Shown here piece by piece: positions 10,303 to 21,067 of a stretch of 64,000 bases of DNA (positions within the stretch are counted from its first letter, which is position 1; the number at the start of each line of letters is the position of its first letter). A program made the translations under genes and the position numbers. The notes below the pieces were generated by a model. The model ran no database searches. It saw nothing but the letters and a program-made list of their open reading frames with translations, and had not been told where the DNA came from. The DNA is from Nothophaeocryptopus gaeumannii (Eukaryota; Ascomycota; Dothideomycetes; Mycosphaerellales; Mycosphaerellaceae): assembly GCA_031771865.1 (NCBI GenBank), contig JASISA010000027.1:248001-312000 (forward strand), given 5' to 3'.

Positions 10303-11393
10303 ATGAAGACAGTTGACCGCGGACGTGTCGATTTCCTCGCATCTGGCGAAGTCCTCAAATGCTTCGATACTGGACGACGGGAACTGCACCTCGCGCACGG
10401 GAGTCCCGATGATATTGTAGTTGTTCACCCCGAGAGCATTTCAGGAGACTTCGAGATAGCAAAGCTCTTCGAAGATGCGGAAAGCCTCTATGACAAGATG
10501 GAAGAGCATATCGAGCAGATGTATCAGGAATGCGGGACAATCATGAAGGAGTTCGAAGAGTCGATGGCTCAGGGTATCGCAGCATTTGAGGAGAAGATCC
10601 GCGATCTGGCGCTCCAAGACGATTTCTCCAGCGAGGCAGATTCTGCAACTCCGGACAGCACCGAGAAGCGATTGAGTCGTTCTTCCGGCACTATATCTGT
10701 GCACGTGAGTCGAAACTCGTGGAGGCTGAGAAGAACTCAGTCCCTGACTCTCCGAGCAGGTACTCCAAGCCGGAAGCCCAAGAATCAAAGGCTACTCACA
10801 TCAACACCGAGCCACGAGACGTTCTCATCACTTAGGATGACGTAGACGGATGGGCTCCACAAGGCCCACCGTCGCATCCGAGAGACGGGAGGACACGATT
10901 GGTAATGACGCCAAAGAAAATTGCTCGCAGTCCGCGCGAATGGATCTATTCCTTGACAAAGAGCTGGCTAACGAGTATCAGAGTGCCATTCTCAATTATC
11001 GGGCAAGACGATACTTGGGTTGATCCCAGGCTTTTTGCCGAGCTGCGTGAAGAATATCAGAAAAACGAGGAGTACACAAAGTGGTTGGAGCTTGTTACGG
11101 CTGTGCTGGAGACTCAGACTAGGCTATATGCCCCACTATGGGATGAAGAGAAATCTTTCCCAACTTCGATCACAACGTCCCTGAGCGTGACAACTACAGC
11201 GAAGGCTGCGCAACGCACGTTCCAGGACGTGAATGCTCCGGCAGCCTTCCCACTATTCTTCAAAAGCCGTCAAGACAAGGGGTGTGAGGGGATTTCGAGG
11301 GAGATTGCGGATTTTGGAGAGCACGACTGTGGTGGTTTTGGGGGCGTCGATGACGAGGGCTACCGGATCGGCGATGAGGTGACATCCGATTGA
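10303..11393 (+). pseudogene. Disrupted hypothetical gene (frameshift plus in-frame TAG)
   Basis: The first frame (ATG 10303 to about 10640) encodes an acidic helical region (DAESLYDKMEEHIEQMYQE, FEESMAQGIAAFEEKIRD). Coding character then moves to another frame, which reads REAIESFFRHYICARESK and continues to 11393 with EWIYSLTKSW and DPRLFAELREEYQKNEEY. That second frame contains one TAG at 10833-10835 between VLIT and DDVDGW. No GT-AG intron removes both defects. The parts look like one protein of about 360 residues broken by an indel near 10620-10690 and a nonsense codon. The family is not recognised. A real two-gene arrangement is possible but less likely, because the second frame has no good start. 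Confidence 0.5.
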
Positions 11394-11491
11394 GGAGTGA
11401 GCAGCAGAAGGGGGCAAAGACGGAGACGGAAGTGTAGACCTGAGTTTGCCACGTCTATAAAAGCTGAAGCTGAGTAAAAGCCAGGAACGCA

Positions 11492-12586
11492 TCATACCCT
11501 AAAGACAACCTTCCCCACCACCCTCCCACCATCCAACCTCTCAAAAGCCTCCTCATACTCCTCCAACCCCCACACACTATCCACAAATGCTCTACACTTC
11601 CCTTCCTCAATCAACCTCGTCACATCGCCCAACCTCCCTCCCTCAGGACTCATGATATAAAACCTCCCCTCAACCCCCTCACTAACCCCCTCCGGCCTGT
11701 CCAACTCCCACTTCTCCTTCTCAAAATCAAAGCCTTCCGGTAGCACGATCGTCCATACCCTCCCTCCAACCTCTTTCGCAGCATACCAACAATCCGGTGT
11801 CTTGTGGAGTCCAACACAATCGAATACATGATCGAATTTCATCCCATCATTCGCATTGATCCATTGTGTTATAGAAGTTTTCGTATAATCGATAAGATCA
11901 TCTGCACCGAGACTCCAGATCAGATCTTCGTTTTTGGAGGAACAAACGCCGACGACGTAGTAGCCTGCTGCGTGGGCGAGTTGAACGAACCAGATTCCTG
12001 AGCCGCCGGAGGCGCCATTCACAAGGATCTTTGGTCGGGTGGCTTTTGCCTTCGGTCTGTCGAAAGTAGGGTCCAGACCAGCATATTGGAAAAGACCTTG
12101 CCAAGCCGTGAGCGCTGATACAGGTACACTGGCTGCTTCTTCAGCGGTAATGTCTTTGGGCTTGAGGGCCATTTCGCTTTCGAGGCCGATTGAGAATTCC
12201 CTTGCTGATCCGGCTCGTGGGTAGGTAGTGCGCTTGTAGATTTCGTCGGCGACTTTGAACTTGCCAGAGCCGTCCGAGGGAGTCTTCAGTACAGAACCAG
12301 GCATTTCTACGCCTGGATGCGATTCGGCGAGCTCTAGTGGGCGAGGCCAGAAGAGCTCGCCGGTGGTGATAGCGGTGGCGTTGACTTTGAGAAGATACTC
12401 ATTAGGTCTTGGTATGGGCACTGGATGAGAGTCGGTGAAGCTGAGAGTTTGAGTGGTCTGGTTGTGGACGATGGCCCGCATGGCTCGTGGTACCGAGGCT
12501 GTCATGCTTCGTATGGCTGTTGATGCAAGTCGAATGAGACTATACATATGGTGTGCGAGGGCCGATGCCTTATGAGCTGGACACAT
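11492..12586 (-). CDS. MDR-family zinc-independent alcohol dehydrogenase / quinone reductase-like
   Basis: Single exon, 364 residues from ATG 12586. The N-terminus (MCPAHKASALAHHMYSLIRL, then STAIRSMTASVPRAMR) is Arg/Ser-rich and amphipathic, suggesting mitochondrial import; starts at M14 or later are also possible. The body is a medium-chain dehydrogenase: a GroES-like domain (VKVNATAI-type segment, GVEMPGSVLKT) and a Rossmann domain whose nucleotide-binding loop is KILVNGASGGSGIWFVQLA (about residues 176-194), followed by GADDLIDY. The structural-zinc cysteines and the catalytic Cys/His set are absent, so this is the zinc-less reductase branch (RTN4IP1/QOR-like). The expected reaction is NAD(P)H-dependent reduction of enones or quinones; the substrate is unknown. 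Confidence 0.82.
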   Translation of the reverse strand: MCPAHKASALAHHMYSLIRLASTAIRSMTASVPRAMRAIVHNQTTQTLSFTDSHPVPIPRPNEYLLKVNATAITTGELFWPRPLELAESHPGVEMPGSVLKTPSDGSGKFKVADEIYKRTTYPRAGSAREFSIGLESEMALKPKDITAEEAASVPVSALTAWQGLFQYAGLDPTFDRPKAKATRPKILVNGASGGSGIWFVQLAHAAGYYVVGVCSSKNEDLIWSLGADDLIDYTKTSITQWINANDGMKFDHVFDCVGLHKTPDCWYAAKEVGGRVWTIVLPEGFDFEKEKWELDRPEGVSEGVEGRFYIMSPEGGRLGDVTRLIEEGKCRAFVDSVWGLEEYEEAFERLDGGRVVGKVVFRV

Positions 12587-12731
12587 CGTCGACCTTGCAT
12601 TCAATTTGGACGATCATCCGCTTCGGACGAAGCGATGTCATTCAAGTACAGCTGAAGTCCCGGACCAAGCTCGTCTTAGCGTGCGCCTTGTCAAACAGCG
12701 AAACCACTTCCTAGTCAGGAATAGCGCGCCT

Positions 12732-14225
12732 TCATGTTGCCGGTGTTTCAAGGTCCAAAGAGCCGTCTATCGACATCAAGATCTGCAATTTCTCGGCTAG
12801 TGTCCTCGTAAGCTCATCTTGCACCAGAGCGTGGTAGAGGAACCGCTTCTGGAAGCCCACAAGCTCTCTGGCGATTGCCTCGGAGTTCTTAAAGGCACCG
12901 TCATACTCGACCGATGACCAGCTTGCGCAGATGTGGCTCAGATACCAGTAAGACAGTTCGGTTTCCTCGGGGGCGCACATATGGCCCATGATCATGATCC
13001 AGAGTTTGAGCTCTTCGCCATCTGTCCAAGCATCCAGACGGGCGGTTTGGATGATACGTTGCAGGTTCTCAGCCATGATCTTGACGGTAATGAGTCTGCC
13101 TGTGATGTTCATTGATAAAAGTGTCCACATGATCAAGGCTGTTCGCAATGCATGCACTGCAGCATCCGAAGTCTCCAGCGCCAGTAGTCTGTTCCGCATT
13201 GCCATGTTGCGCCTGGTGATCCATTGTCCAACCCTCAGAGTTCGACAACATCTCGTGCATTCTTTTTTGAATCGGATTTTGACATCATAAGTCTCCACAA
13301 TGTCCCCGATCAGATTCTGAAGTTCATCTGGCATAAGATCTGAAGAAAGACCTGAGAATCCCGAACCCGACAGATTGTCCTTGACATCATGAAGCTCATG
13401 CGGCTGCAGATTGAGAACTGATGCTGGGCCGGGGTCATATTCTCCTCCGCACAAGCATGGCTCCGAATTGATACATGCCAAGAACAAATCAGACATCAAG
13501 ATCTGGCCTTGAAGATGCTTATCCTGAACAGACATGATTCCTCCTCTTGGCTCAAGCAAGGCCAGGGCTGCCTTCACATGCAGTCTTGCAGCTTCGAAAT
13601 CATTCCGGTAAGACGTTGCCGCTGCCATGAACACCATACATTGCAGGAACTTACTGAGCTCAAGATCATCTTTAATGCCATCCTGGCTAATCCTAGTCTG
13701 CATGAGCTGAAGTGCCTTCTGAGTATACTGGTCTTCTCTCTTCGCTACCTCTGGAAAAGACAGCCTGTCGATATATTGCAGTCGTGCAGAGGCGGCAGTA
13801 AGCAGTGTAAACATCGTAGCGCTGTCGGAGATGGCTGTTGTGACGACTCGGTTCATGCAGTTCTTGAAAGTGTAGGAGCCACTATTAAGGTTGAAAGGTT
13901 CGTTGGGCCATTGCGATGGGTGGTAGTAGTGCACATAGTACCGCAGCAGGCCTTTTGCCGTAACATCGATCGTCACACAGGCCGAATCGAACGGATCCAG
14001 GTCGGCAGAGATGCTCCTCACTGCGGGTTCGTACAATTCTTTGGGTCGCGAGAGTGAATTGGCCTCGCTCGGACTCACTTCCAGATCGAGCTTGTTCTTG
14101 GGTTTTCGCTTCCGTGGGCGACCTCTTTGAACTTTGCTCTGCACTGCCGACCTCTCCTCTTTCGAGCTGTGTCTGAGGCTGCCAGAAGCAGCATCCTTAT
14201 TGACCCAAAAGAGTATCTGTGTCAT
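12732..14225 (-). CDS. Fungal-type transcription regulator with AT-hook-like motif, no Zn2Cys6
   Basis: Single exon, 497 residues from ATG 14225. The N-terminus has a basic AT-hook-like block (QRGRPRKRKPKNK, about residues 34-46), which is also a nuclear localisation signal. From about residue 90 it follows the 'fungal-specific transcription factor' (Fungal_trans_2/DUF3468) layout: LLRYYVHYYHPSQWP, then ARLHVKAALALLEPRGG, and near the end EELKLWIMIMGHM and FLYHALVQDELTRTL. No zinc cluster is found in the gene or in the 200 nt upstream. It may bind DNA through the AT-hook, or a first exon with the cluster may be missing. It lies head-to-tail upstream of the MDR reductase with 145 nt between, but co-regulation is only a guess. 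Confidence 0.72.
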   Translation of the reverse strand: MTQILFWVNKDAASGSLRHSSKEERSAVQSKVQRGRPRKRKPKNKLDLEVSPSEANSLSRPKELYEPAVRSISADLDPFDSACVTIDVTAKGLLRYYVHYYHPSQWPNEPFNLNSGSYTFKNCMNRVVTTAISDSATMFTLLTAASARLQYIDRLSFPEVAKREDQYTQKALQLMQTRISQDGIKDDLELSKFLQCMVFMAAATSYRNDFEAARLHVKAALALLEPRGGIMSVQDKHLQGQILMSDLFLACINSEPCLCGGEYDPGPASVLNLQPHELHDVKDNLSGSGFSGLSSDLMPDELQNLIGDIVETYDVKIRFKKECTRCCRTLRVGQWITRRNMAMRNRLLALETSDAAVHALRTALIMWTLLSMNITGRLITVKIMAENLQRIIQTARLDAWTDGEELKLWIMIMGHMCAPEETELSYWYLSHICASWSSVEYDGAFKNSEAIARELVGFQKRFLYHALVQDELTRTLAEKLQILMSIDGSLDLETPAT

Positions 14226-14840
14226 CCTGTCTCCGCAGAGGTGATCGCAACTACCAGATCGTTGGCACTCGCTGGTTCAGGCCATAGATACCATCTTCGC
14301 TCTTCATCCCGATGCTCCGTAGAGCTGAGTCGGAGAAAGCAAAGTGCGATGTGCCGCAGCATGATGAGGTGAGCTGTGCCAAGCTGTTAGTTCTATATAA
14401 GTAGACCGTAGCTTGTTCGGGGACTTCCGGCATCAGACCACCCCTGCGGTCTCGGTCCCGATGATGACCGGCCGAAATCTTCGGGCATATGGGACGGACG
14501 CCATATTTAACAGGAGATTCACAAGATGAGAAGGACTGCTGCCATTTCTGTATGCATTCTGGAAACTTTAAAGCTAGGCAAGAGCTGGCTAAACATCAGG
14601 AGATGAATGATAGCAGTCGGCGAGCTGAGTTAGCACTTCTCATTGTATAAAAGAGAAGCCTATTCTGCTTTGATTTGGCTTGTAATGGTATCTGCCATTC
14701 TCTGAGGCAGTAGCTCCTCCCGCCCGCCACTCCTTTCCGTCCATGACATGCTGTAAGCTAGTTGTCTCAGGGACTGAGCAGCGAAGAACTCGAGCTTGCA
14801 CGTGTCTTGTCCTCATAAGCTTACATTACCTGTGGGCAAG
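14226..14840. other. Intergenic region between two minus-strand genes
   Basis: No gene. A minus-strand TATATA (near 14393-14400) lies about 170 nt upstream of the regulator's ATG and could be its TATA box. A TATAAAA run at about 14645 lies on the plus strand, with no gene next to it. Confidence 0.35.
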
Positions 14841-17800
14841 TTATGTTGAAATTGAGACTCCGGGACTGAGAATGCCTTCAGTAGTGTCAGTCGCTTCTGC
14901 GGGCGGAAGCTCAGTCAGTCCGAACAAGCTCCGCAGGTCGTATGCGTCTTGCTTCTGGATAGATTCCGTGAAGCTTGGTAGACGGTCCAGTATCTCGTCG
15001 AACTCGGTATCGATCTGATCCTTGGAAGAGTCTGTCTTTTGCAGCACAGGCAATTCTTGCGCGGATTGAGCAAGATTCATGTCCTGGTTGGAAAGCAGTG
15101 TTTCGGCAAGTTCTGTTGCTGGCCGGGGTCTTGAAACAGGAGGTCGTCGGGCTTGGACTTGGGGTGCTTCCGGCCATGTTGATAGTTGTACGCTGTCCAG
15201 AATATCTCTTGTGGCTGGCGTACCTCTAATCCAGTCAAGCGCTTGCTGAGAAGAATAATCGTCCGACTGAAAGCCTACAACGGCTTGAATGGTTCTATAA
15301 GCCCGTCGAAGACTGACTTCCAAAGCCCATCGCCCAATTTGCCGAAGTTCACGGACAAGGAAAGATGCGGTTCGCCAGTGGTTGTTGAGTAGCGCCTGCC
15401 CAAATGCATCGAGCTCGTTGAGATCAGTGGCCTGCAGGTCCGGCAGGCCCATATCTATTAGAAATGTCACAACCTCTGTGTGTCCGTTGGCAGCAGCATA
15501 GCTGAGAACTGATCTTCCACCAGAGTCTCTTGCATCATAGTCGACACCTTCTTCAAATGTGAGATATCGTACGACTTCGATGTGACCACGTTCGGCAGCG
15601 TATGAAAGTGCAGTCCGCCGACTTCGATCTGTAACATTGACATGGGTTGACGGTAGCAGTAGCTTGACGACCTCCACATGTCCGTGCCGAGCCGCGTGCA
15701 GCAATGGGCTCTTGAGGTCTTCATCTTGGGGGGACCCATTCAAAGTCGTCATGAACAACGACACAACCTCGAGATCTCCCCTGATCGCTGCATAGGACAT
15801 GGCGTGGATTCCGTTTGAGTCCCTTGTATCGGGGGAAGCAGGGCTTTTCAGAGCGGCTTGCCAGAGTACTACCAGACCAGATTGTGCGACGATGTGATAC
15901 GGGCTCTTTAGCACTGCTTCGCCGCTTTCTTCGATTGCCAGTATTACTCCGTCGCGGAACAACAACGTTGCAGCCTGAACTGCCCTCTCCATAGCTGCAG
16001 CGTTTCTATGAACCTCGGCGTCTAGGAGATGGGAGGTCCAGTAGATTGATGCATAATTGAGCAGGAGATGCGAGCTTAGTCTCACGGCGAGCGTGGTCAT
16101 GGCCAAATCGCGATTCTGCAGCTTATCACGCGCAGAGAGCGCGACGGCGTCGTATGAAGAGTATCTCATACAAGCAAGGCCAATCATGAGCCCAACATCG
16201 GTTGCATTTTGCGCACTCATTCGCCGAAAGTACTCCAGTAGTGTGAAATGGACCAGAGCCAGAGACTCTCCATGCCGCGAGTCCACCATGACCACTATCA
16301 GTCCAGCACACATTCCAAGAATCTCATCCACATCTGGCATGTGTCCTTCGTCGAGTACCAATTTTCCGTTCTTGATGGCCATGGCGTGTTTCAGCTCGCC
16401 TTTGGAAATCGGTCTCTTAGCGAAAGCAATCCAGAAGCAGACGTGCTTTACGTGTTGGAGTCGCTGCCCCTTCTATTTAGCTTAAAGGCTCTGCGGAGCA
16501 AGATCTTATATGCATTGTCGTAGACTTTGGTTGAAGTCGTAGATTTCTCGCTCGGTTGCAAGGTCGCAAGAGTCGCCGATACTTCGTTTGGTGTGCCCAA
16601 TTCTTGTAGAGCGTCCATGTAGAGCCTCACAAGGAGAAATCTAGAAGACTATTAGATCCATGCATTAGCCGTGAGCGTCTTATGCACTCACAGTCCGTCC
16701 GCAGTGGTGACGACAGCCTCGGTCAGAGCAGATTTCAACTTCCTGCCTTTGCGAACTGTCGCGGACAGCTCTGCGAATCTTCGTCCCACGTAATGTTGCA
16801 AGTCTTCTTTTGGAGCTTTGATGTCCAAAGCAGGGTCGTTCGCAAACTGGTCCATCGCGTATGGAAGCGGCCGAGTTGTGATCAAAACTTTGCAGCTCTT
16901 TTGCGCTCTGAGCGCTCGAAGTACAGATACGAGTTGTAGAGACATTCTTGGTTGGTTCTCGTCCAGAGCATCGATGACGATGATGACACTCTCCAATTGT
17001 TTGCAAGCAGCACATGACTGGTGAAGTAATTCATCCTCCAGGGGGCGCGACCACATGAATTCATGATCCTCATAGAGTTCAAGTATTTGATCATACACGC
17101 GCTTACTGGAGGACGCAAGTTGACGTAGCAAGCTCGCACAGTAAAACGCCAGGCTTTGGTCATGCTCTCTCCTATGATAAACGTGACAGGCGTTGTAGAC
17201 GTATGTATCTTCTCCAGCAGATAATTCGCCACAATGCTGGCTATGACAGTCTTTCCCGCTGCTGCCATGCCGGGAAAAAATAGGATGCGGTGATCATCAT
17301 GGCATTGCAACCATTCAGTGAATACCTGACGCTCCAAGAACCAAGATCCGGAGTCACCTTTCTGAACAGTCAGATTTTCGTGCAGCTCAGTGGAAAAGTC
17401 GACCGGGCATAGCCAGCGTAGGATGGCGTCAGACTGGCTGTGTTGGACTTGCTTTGCGACCGCGGCGGTCGATGCCTCAATCCTGGAAACTTGTACCTGT
17501 CAACGCCGGGACACCGGTTTGAATGGGGCTACTGACTGGCTTCGCTAATGCAATGGATGGCTTTAGGTGTTCTCTGCACTTCTCTGACTTGCAGACTTCC
17601 GATAAGCTCCTTTGCGTAGGCGGCGGCTGCCATAGCTGCATAGGTTTTGCCAGTCGTCGTTCTTGTACGAATCTGCATAGTCGCAAATCCCTCGAACAAC
17701 GAGGCAAGCCAAAGTGCTCATTAGACCAGCTGCTTCCATTTCCAAGCAGAGGCATCCCTTGGGAAGACGGCTCAGAATCACTCTTCTCTGATCGAGATCT

Positions 17801-18623
17801 TTCACCAATGTGTCGCCTGAACCGATGACGCCGTAGTGTATCCGCGGTGAGTCATTTTTGCGCTTTGCTCGTTGGACCAGGGTGCCTTCCGTCGAGGCTT
17901 CGTTCACGGCCTCTAAGCAGTTGTACGTGTCCACATGGAGGACATCGTTTTCAGATCCTGGATGTATTCACGATGTGTTTTCGGCAAGATTGGGATACTT
18001 CTCCAGAGTCGCTCTCATGATCGCTGGGATTTCGCTGGGCTCTACTGCATGCTCAGATGCCAGCTAATAGCCGCTTTTTGTAGCGCCTCCGGAGGAGCTT
18101 GGAGGGATCCGTTGAGTTCGACATTGCCAGCTTTGCCCTTGACCAGGTCGTACTGAATGACTCCACCTGAAGTACCTTCAGGTTCGCTGACTACAATATC
18201 CCCCAGCCGAATGTCGCAGCCTGGGCGTGGAATACCCGCACCTATGCCTACCAGAAGACCGAAACGTATGTCCGGATGAGACGTTGCCATTTCTTTGACA
18301 GCTGTTGCTGCGCTGGATCTGCCGTAAGGCTTGCCGAGCGATGCAATGACATTGGTTTGGTTGCCAATGCTACCATAGTGGTACTTATTGGTATCGTTCG
18401 CCATTTGGTCGAAGTCGGCAGGCTCAGCGTGTCGTTCGTCCAGCATCGCCAGTGCTACAGTCAGCTCATGCTTGAGAGCTGCGATCCAGCCTACAGCGTA
18501 CTCGCGCAGGTCAAGTCGTTTCGACAACTTCTTGCGACGCTTTTGCGGCGACACATCGACGTCAGCAATGAGTCTCTTTATGCTCATGCCAAGAGCTCCA
18601 TTGACTGGGTTCGAATTATCCAT
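14841..18623 (-). pseudogene. NLR-type gene (PNP-NACHT-ankyrin), broken at about five places
   Basis: Read from ATG 18623, the pieces form a fungal NOD-like receptor. The N-terminal nucleoside-phosphorylase (PNP_UDP) domain has REYAVGWIAALKHE, FGLLVGIGAGIP and DIRLGDIVVSEP, then LCLEMEAAGLMST and VVRGICDYADSYK. The NACHT domain has Walker A PGMAAAGKT and Walker B VIIVIDALDEN. The C-terminal ankyrin repeats include SYAAERGHIEVVRYL and SYAAANGHTEVVTFL. A 51-nt intron (16641-16691) splices cleanly into FLLVRLYMDAL. Coding sense changes frame near 18060, 17645, 17205 and 16469 (a GGGG run), and TGA 17968-17970 lies in frame within the PNP domain. In intact NLRs of this type the PNP domain is the effector, NACHT the switch and the repeats the sensor, serving self/non-self recognition and cell death. 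Here a full-length product is unlikely. Confidence 0.75.
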
Positions 18624-19242
18624 GTGGGTGTAAGCCGTTCTTGACGGCGTCTTCGCGCAGAATGATGATGCTTCCAATGTGGGAGACGAGGTGACAACGA
18701 AGAAACCCTCTTTGCTAATTGTGTTGCCAGTGAACGAGGCTGAGGCTGTGGATGCGTAGCCTCCGAGCGAAGTTGCGTCAACCCCGGTACCATTGGCTGA
18801 TATGCAGCTGAAGGACACGAAAATCCCGCTACCATGCCTGGTAATATGCCGAGAAGGGAGAGCGCGTGGACCTTCAATGTGAAGATGGCGTTGGCACCTG
18901 AGTATGGGAGGCGACATCCTTCTTCGCACGCATTGTATTAAGTCCCAAGGTATCTGCCGAAAAGCACCACAGCTGATGCCGAATACAGCAAGTCCACACG
19001 ATGCAGCCTGAGCGTAAATGCGGCGTATGCATTCTTTTTACGGAAGAAGCCATGTGGATGTCGAAGAGACAATGGCCGACGTATCGCTGCAAGCCGCAAG
19101 GACGATGTGGCCAAGCGTTTGATGTACGAAGCCCAGATGGGGTGCATGGAACCTGCAAATTATTGGCTCTGGAGATGAGTGTCGTTTTCGGGGCTGTAGT
19201 GTATTACCCGGTACAGGCCAAGCAGCGCAAGTGAGAGCACTG
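18624..19242. other. Intergenic region upstream of the NLR
   Basis: The minus-strand frame of the NLR stays open to 18929 upstream of the chosen ATG, but that extension lacks PNP features and is treated as 5' leader. No other gene is supported. Confidence 0.4.
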
Positions 19243-19821
19243 CTAGAACCTCATCCACCCACCACCCCGAATCGCCTCATTCCGGAAACAAATCCACAGC
19301 CCACCAGCAATTCGTTTCCAGTGTAAACGACTCACACTCTCCCTCTGGACATCAGCAGGGACACCCGGAAGCCCGCTGACGCGATTCGTAGCCCAGACCA
19401 TGGCCCTTGCAGTCCCTTCATTCACCTTGGCAGTCGTGGCGATGACTTCTAAAGAGTAATCCGGATTCTCGGCCATAAATGACTTCAAATTGTCTAGATG
19501 GCTTTGAGCGGAGCCAGCTTTAAGGACAACCTCCGGGAGGCTGGTGTCGGACTTGAAGGTTGGTGCGAGGTGTTTGCGCACTACCGGGTGAGAGGCGGCG
19601 TGTGGATTTGGGAGTTGCTCGAGGAGAATCTTCGTGAGGCGCTGAAGTTCGAGTGAGAGCTCTGAGGGCTCCTCGTTTTCTGAGTGAGATGATGGTTGAG
19701 GGGCTACATCCAAATTTAAGTCCTGGCATCCTTGCAATGCTTGAAGCTTCTGGTGCTCTTTGGAGGCAGAGGGCGCGGATGGCTCAGCTAGTCCTATGAG
19801 CATTGCAGCGGATTTGTCCAT
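19243..19821 (-). CDS. Hypothetical protein with NTF2/SnoaL-like C-terminal region
   Basis: Single exon, 192 residues from ATG 19821. The first 60 residues are low-complexity (Ser, Pro, Glu). The rest fits a small cone-shaped NTF2/SnoaL-like fold in order and spacing: an N-terminal helix (LQRLTKILLEQL), a middle segment (DNLKSFMAENPDYSLEVI), then strand-like TARAMVWATNRVSGL and HWKRIAGGLWICFRNEAIRG. Such domains in fungi are often uncharacterised ligand-binding or enzymatic folds. The fold call is by pattern only. No targeting signal is visible. Confidence 0.55.
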   Translation of the reverse strand: MDKSAAMLIGLAEPSAPSASKEHQKLQALQGCQDLNLDVAPQPSSHSENEEPSELSLELQRLTKILLEQLPNPHAASHPVVRKHLAPTFKSDTSLPEVVLKAGSAQSHLDNLKSFMAENPDYSLEVIATTAKVNEGTARAMVWATNRVSGLPGVPADVQRESVSRLHWKRIAGGLWICFRNEAIRGGGWMRF

Positions 19822-20306
19822 GTCGCATGGCCGACCATATTCTTTCAGCCTGATGGAGGCAGGGGATATGTATATACATCTTGTTTCGAAGATGACGGCG
19901 GCCAGGCACGAGGTTGCCTCCGGTCATGGGGAAGGATCCTACGAAAATCGAAGTCTAATGATCCGTCTGCAGTGGCATGATCCTTCGATGAGGGTTTTGA
20001 GTAGAAGGGAGACGACAATTGCATAATGTGCTGTATGATTGTTGCAATGTCCACGATGACATGGTAGCATCGTCCGGTGTTGTGTTCTGGACGCGAGGTC
20101 TTCTGTCGGCCTTGGATGCCTGATGCTGACTAGAGGGAGCAACAGAGCCGAAGAGAGGCCGAGATTCAACTTTCACGCGTCTCCTGTCCTTCAACATGCG
20201 CACCAATATGAACAACAACCGCATCTCGCAAATGGCCATGGACCTACTGAAATCCCGCAGTCTATGCTGATATCACTCATCTACGTGAGGGACTGACGCC
20301 AATATC
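19822..20306. other. Intergenic region
   Basis: No gene is supported. Several small ATG ORFs overlap on both strands without coding character. A first exon of the Myb-like gene might lie at 20230-20290, but I could not fix a splice that keeps frame. Confidence 0.35.
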
Positions 20307-20816
20307 GTGAATCCAACACTCATTTCGCCACGGAACGAGAAGAATGGCAGCTTTCGGACGCTCGATATTCATCGCGCCCTGGTCAATGAGATTGTGCTTT
20401 TCCAACTCGCCAACTCGCCAAAGACACCCCACAGGCCCTACAGCAGCGAGGAGGACGCTATGATAGTAAACATGCGTCGACAGGGTAAACCTTTCAAGGA
20501 GATTCATTCTCGTCTTAACCACCGATCTCGCAACAGTGTAAAAAGTCGTTGGCACTGCTACTTGTACGACCGTGGTCGCGAAAATCCACGGGCCGGTCAA
20601 ATTCGATTACGAGCGAGTCAGAGTCTGCGAAGGATATGTTGTGGAACCATTGTTATAGGTTCATTGACAGATCCATGCTGCATAAGCAGGAGTGAGCTCC
20701 GAAGAAGCTTTTCCCAGGTCAACTCCAAAACATGGCTCCAATCGGATCTATCACGATTGTACTTGCTGATTGCAAGAACGCACAGAAATGGCTCATTCTC
20801 AGGACGGCCTATGTGA
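20307..20816 (+). CDS. Myb/SANT-like DNA-binding domain ORF, ends uncertain
   Basis: The open frame has no ATG near its start; it opens after TGA 20286-20288, and the first ATG lies inside the domain. The recognisable part is a Myb/SANT-like helix-turn-helix: YSSEEDAMIVNMRRQGKPF followed by EIHSRLNHRSRNSVKSRWHC. The opening aromatic, acidic SSEED helix and the closing SVKSRWHCY recognition helix are typical of fungal Myb-like proteins. The sequence after about residue 100 loses coding character (Cys, Ser, Arg without pattern) and may be intron or decayed sequence. It could be the central exon of a small transcription factor or a relic. Confidence 0.4.
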   Translation: MNPTLISPRNEKNGSFRTLDIHRALVNEIVLFQLANSPKTPHRPYSSEEDAMIVNMRRQGKPFKEIHSRLNHRSRNSVKSRWHCYLYDRGRENPRAGQIRLRASQSLRRICCGTIVIGSLTDPCCISRSELRRSFSQVNSKTWLQSDLSRLYLLIARTHRNGSFSGRPM

Positions 20817-21067
20817 GGTCATTCGACCCAGAATCCTTGAAGTATTCTTTGGGATGGCTCACCAATGTCATCAACAGCATTTCCATGAGGAGCCAAGCCA
20901 ATGGCGAGCTTCTGGTTTCAAGCTCCCCTCGCCATGTCGAGATCTCAGTCATCTACATGGCCTATTCTGCCTTCATGCACTGCAACTGTGTATGACCGCC
21001 AAACGGTCGCGTTGTCGCCGCTACAACAACAAATCTCACAACCTCTCGTGCAAGATCACGTCCAATC

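Noticed and set aside
19760..20239. Small ORFs on both strands between the NTF2-like and Myb-like genes
   Set aside because: Mutually overlapping, short, with no recognisable motif.
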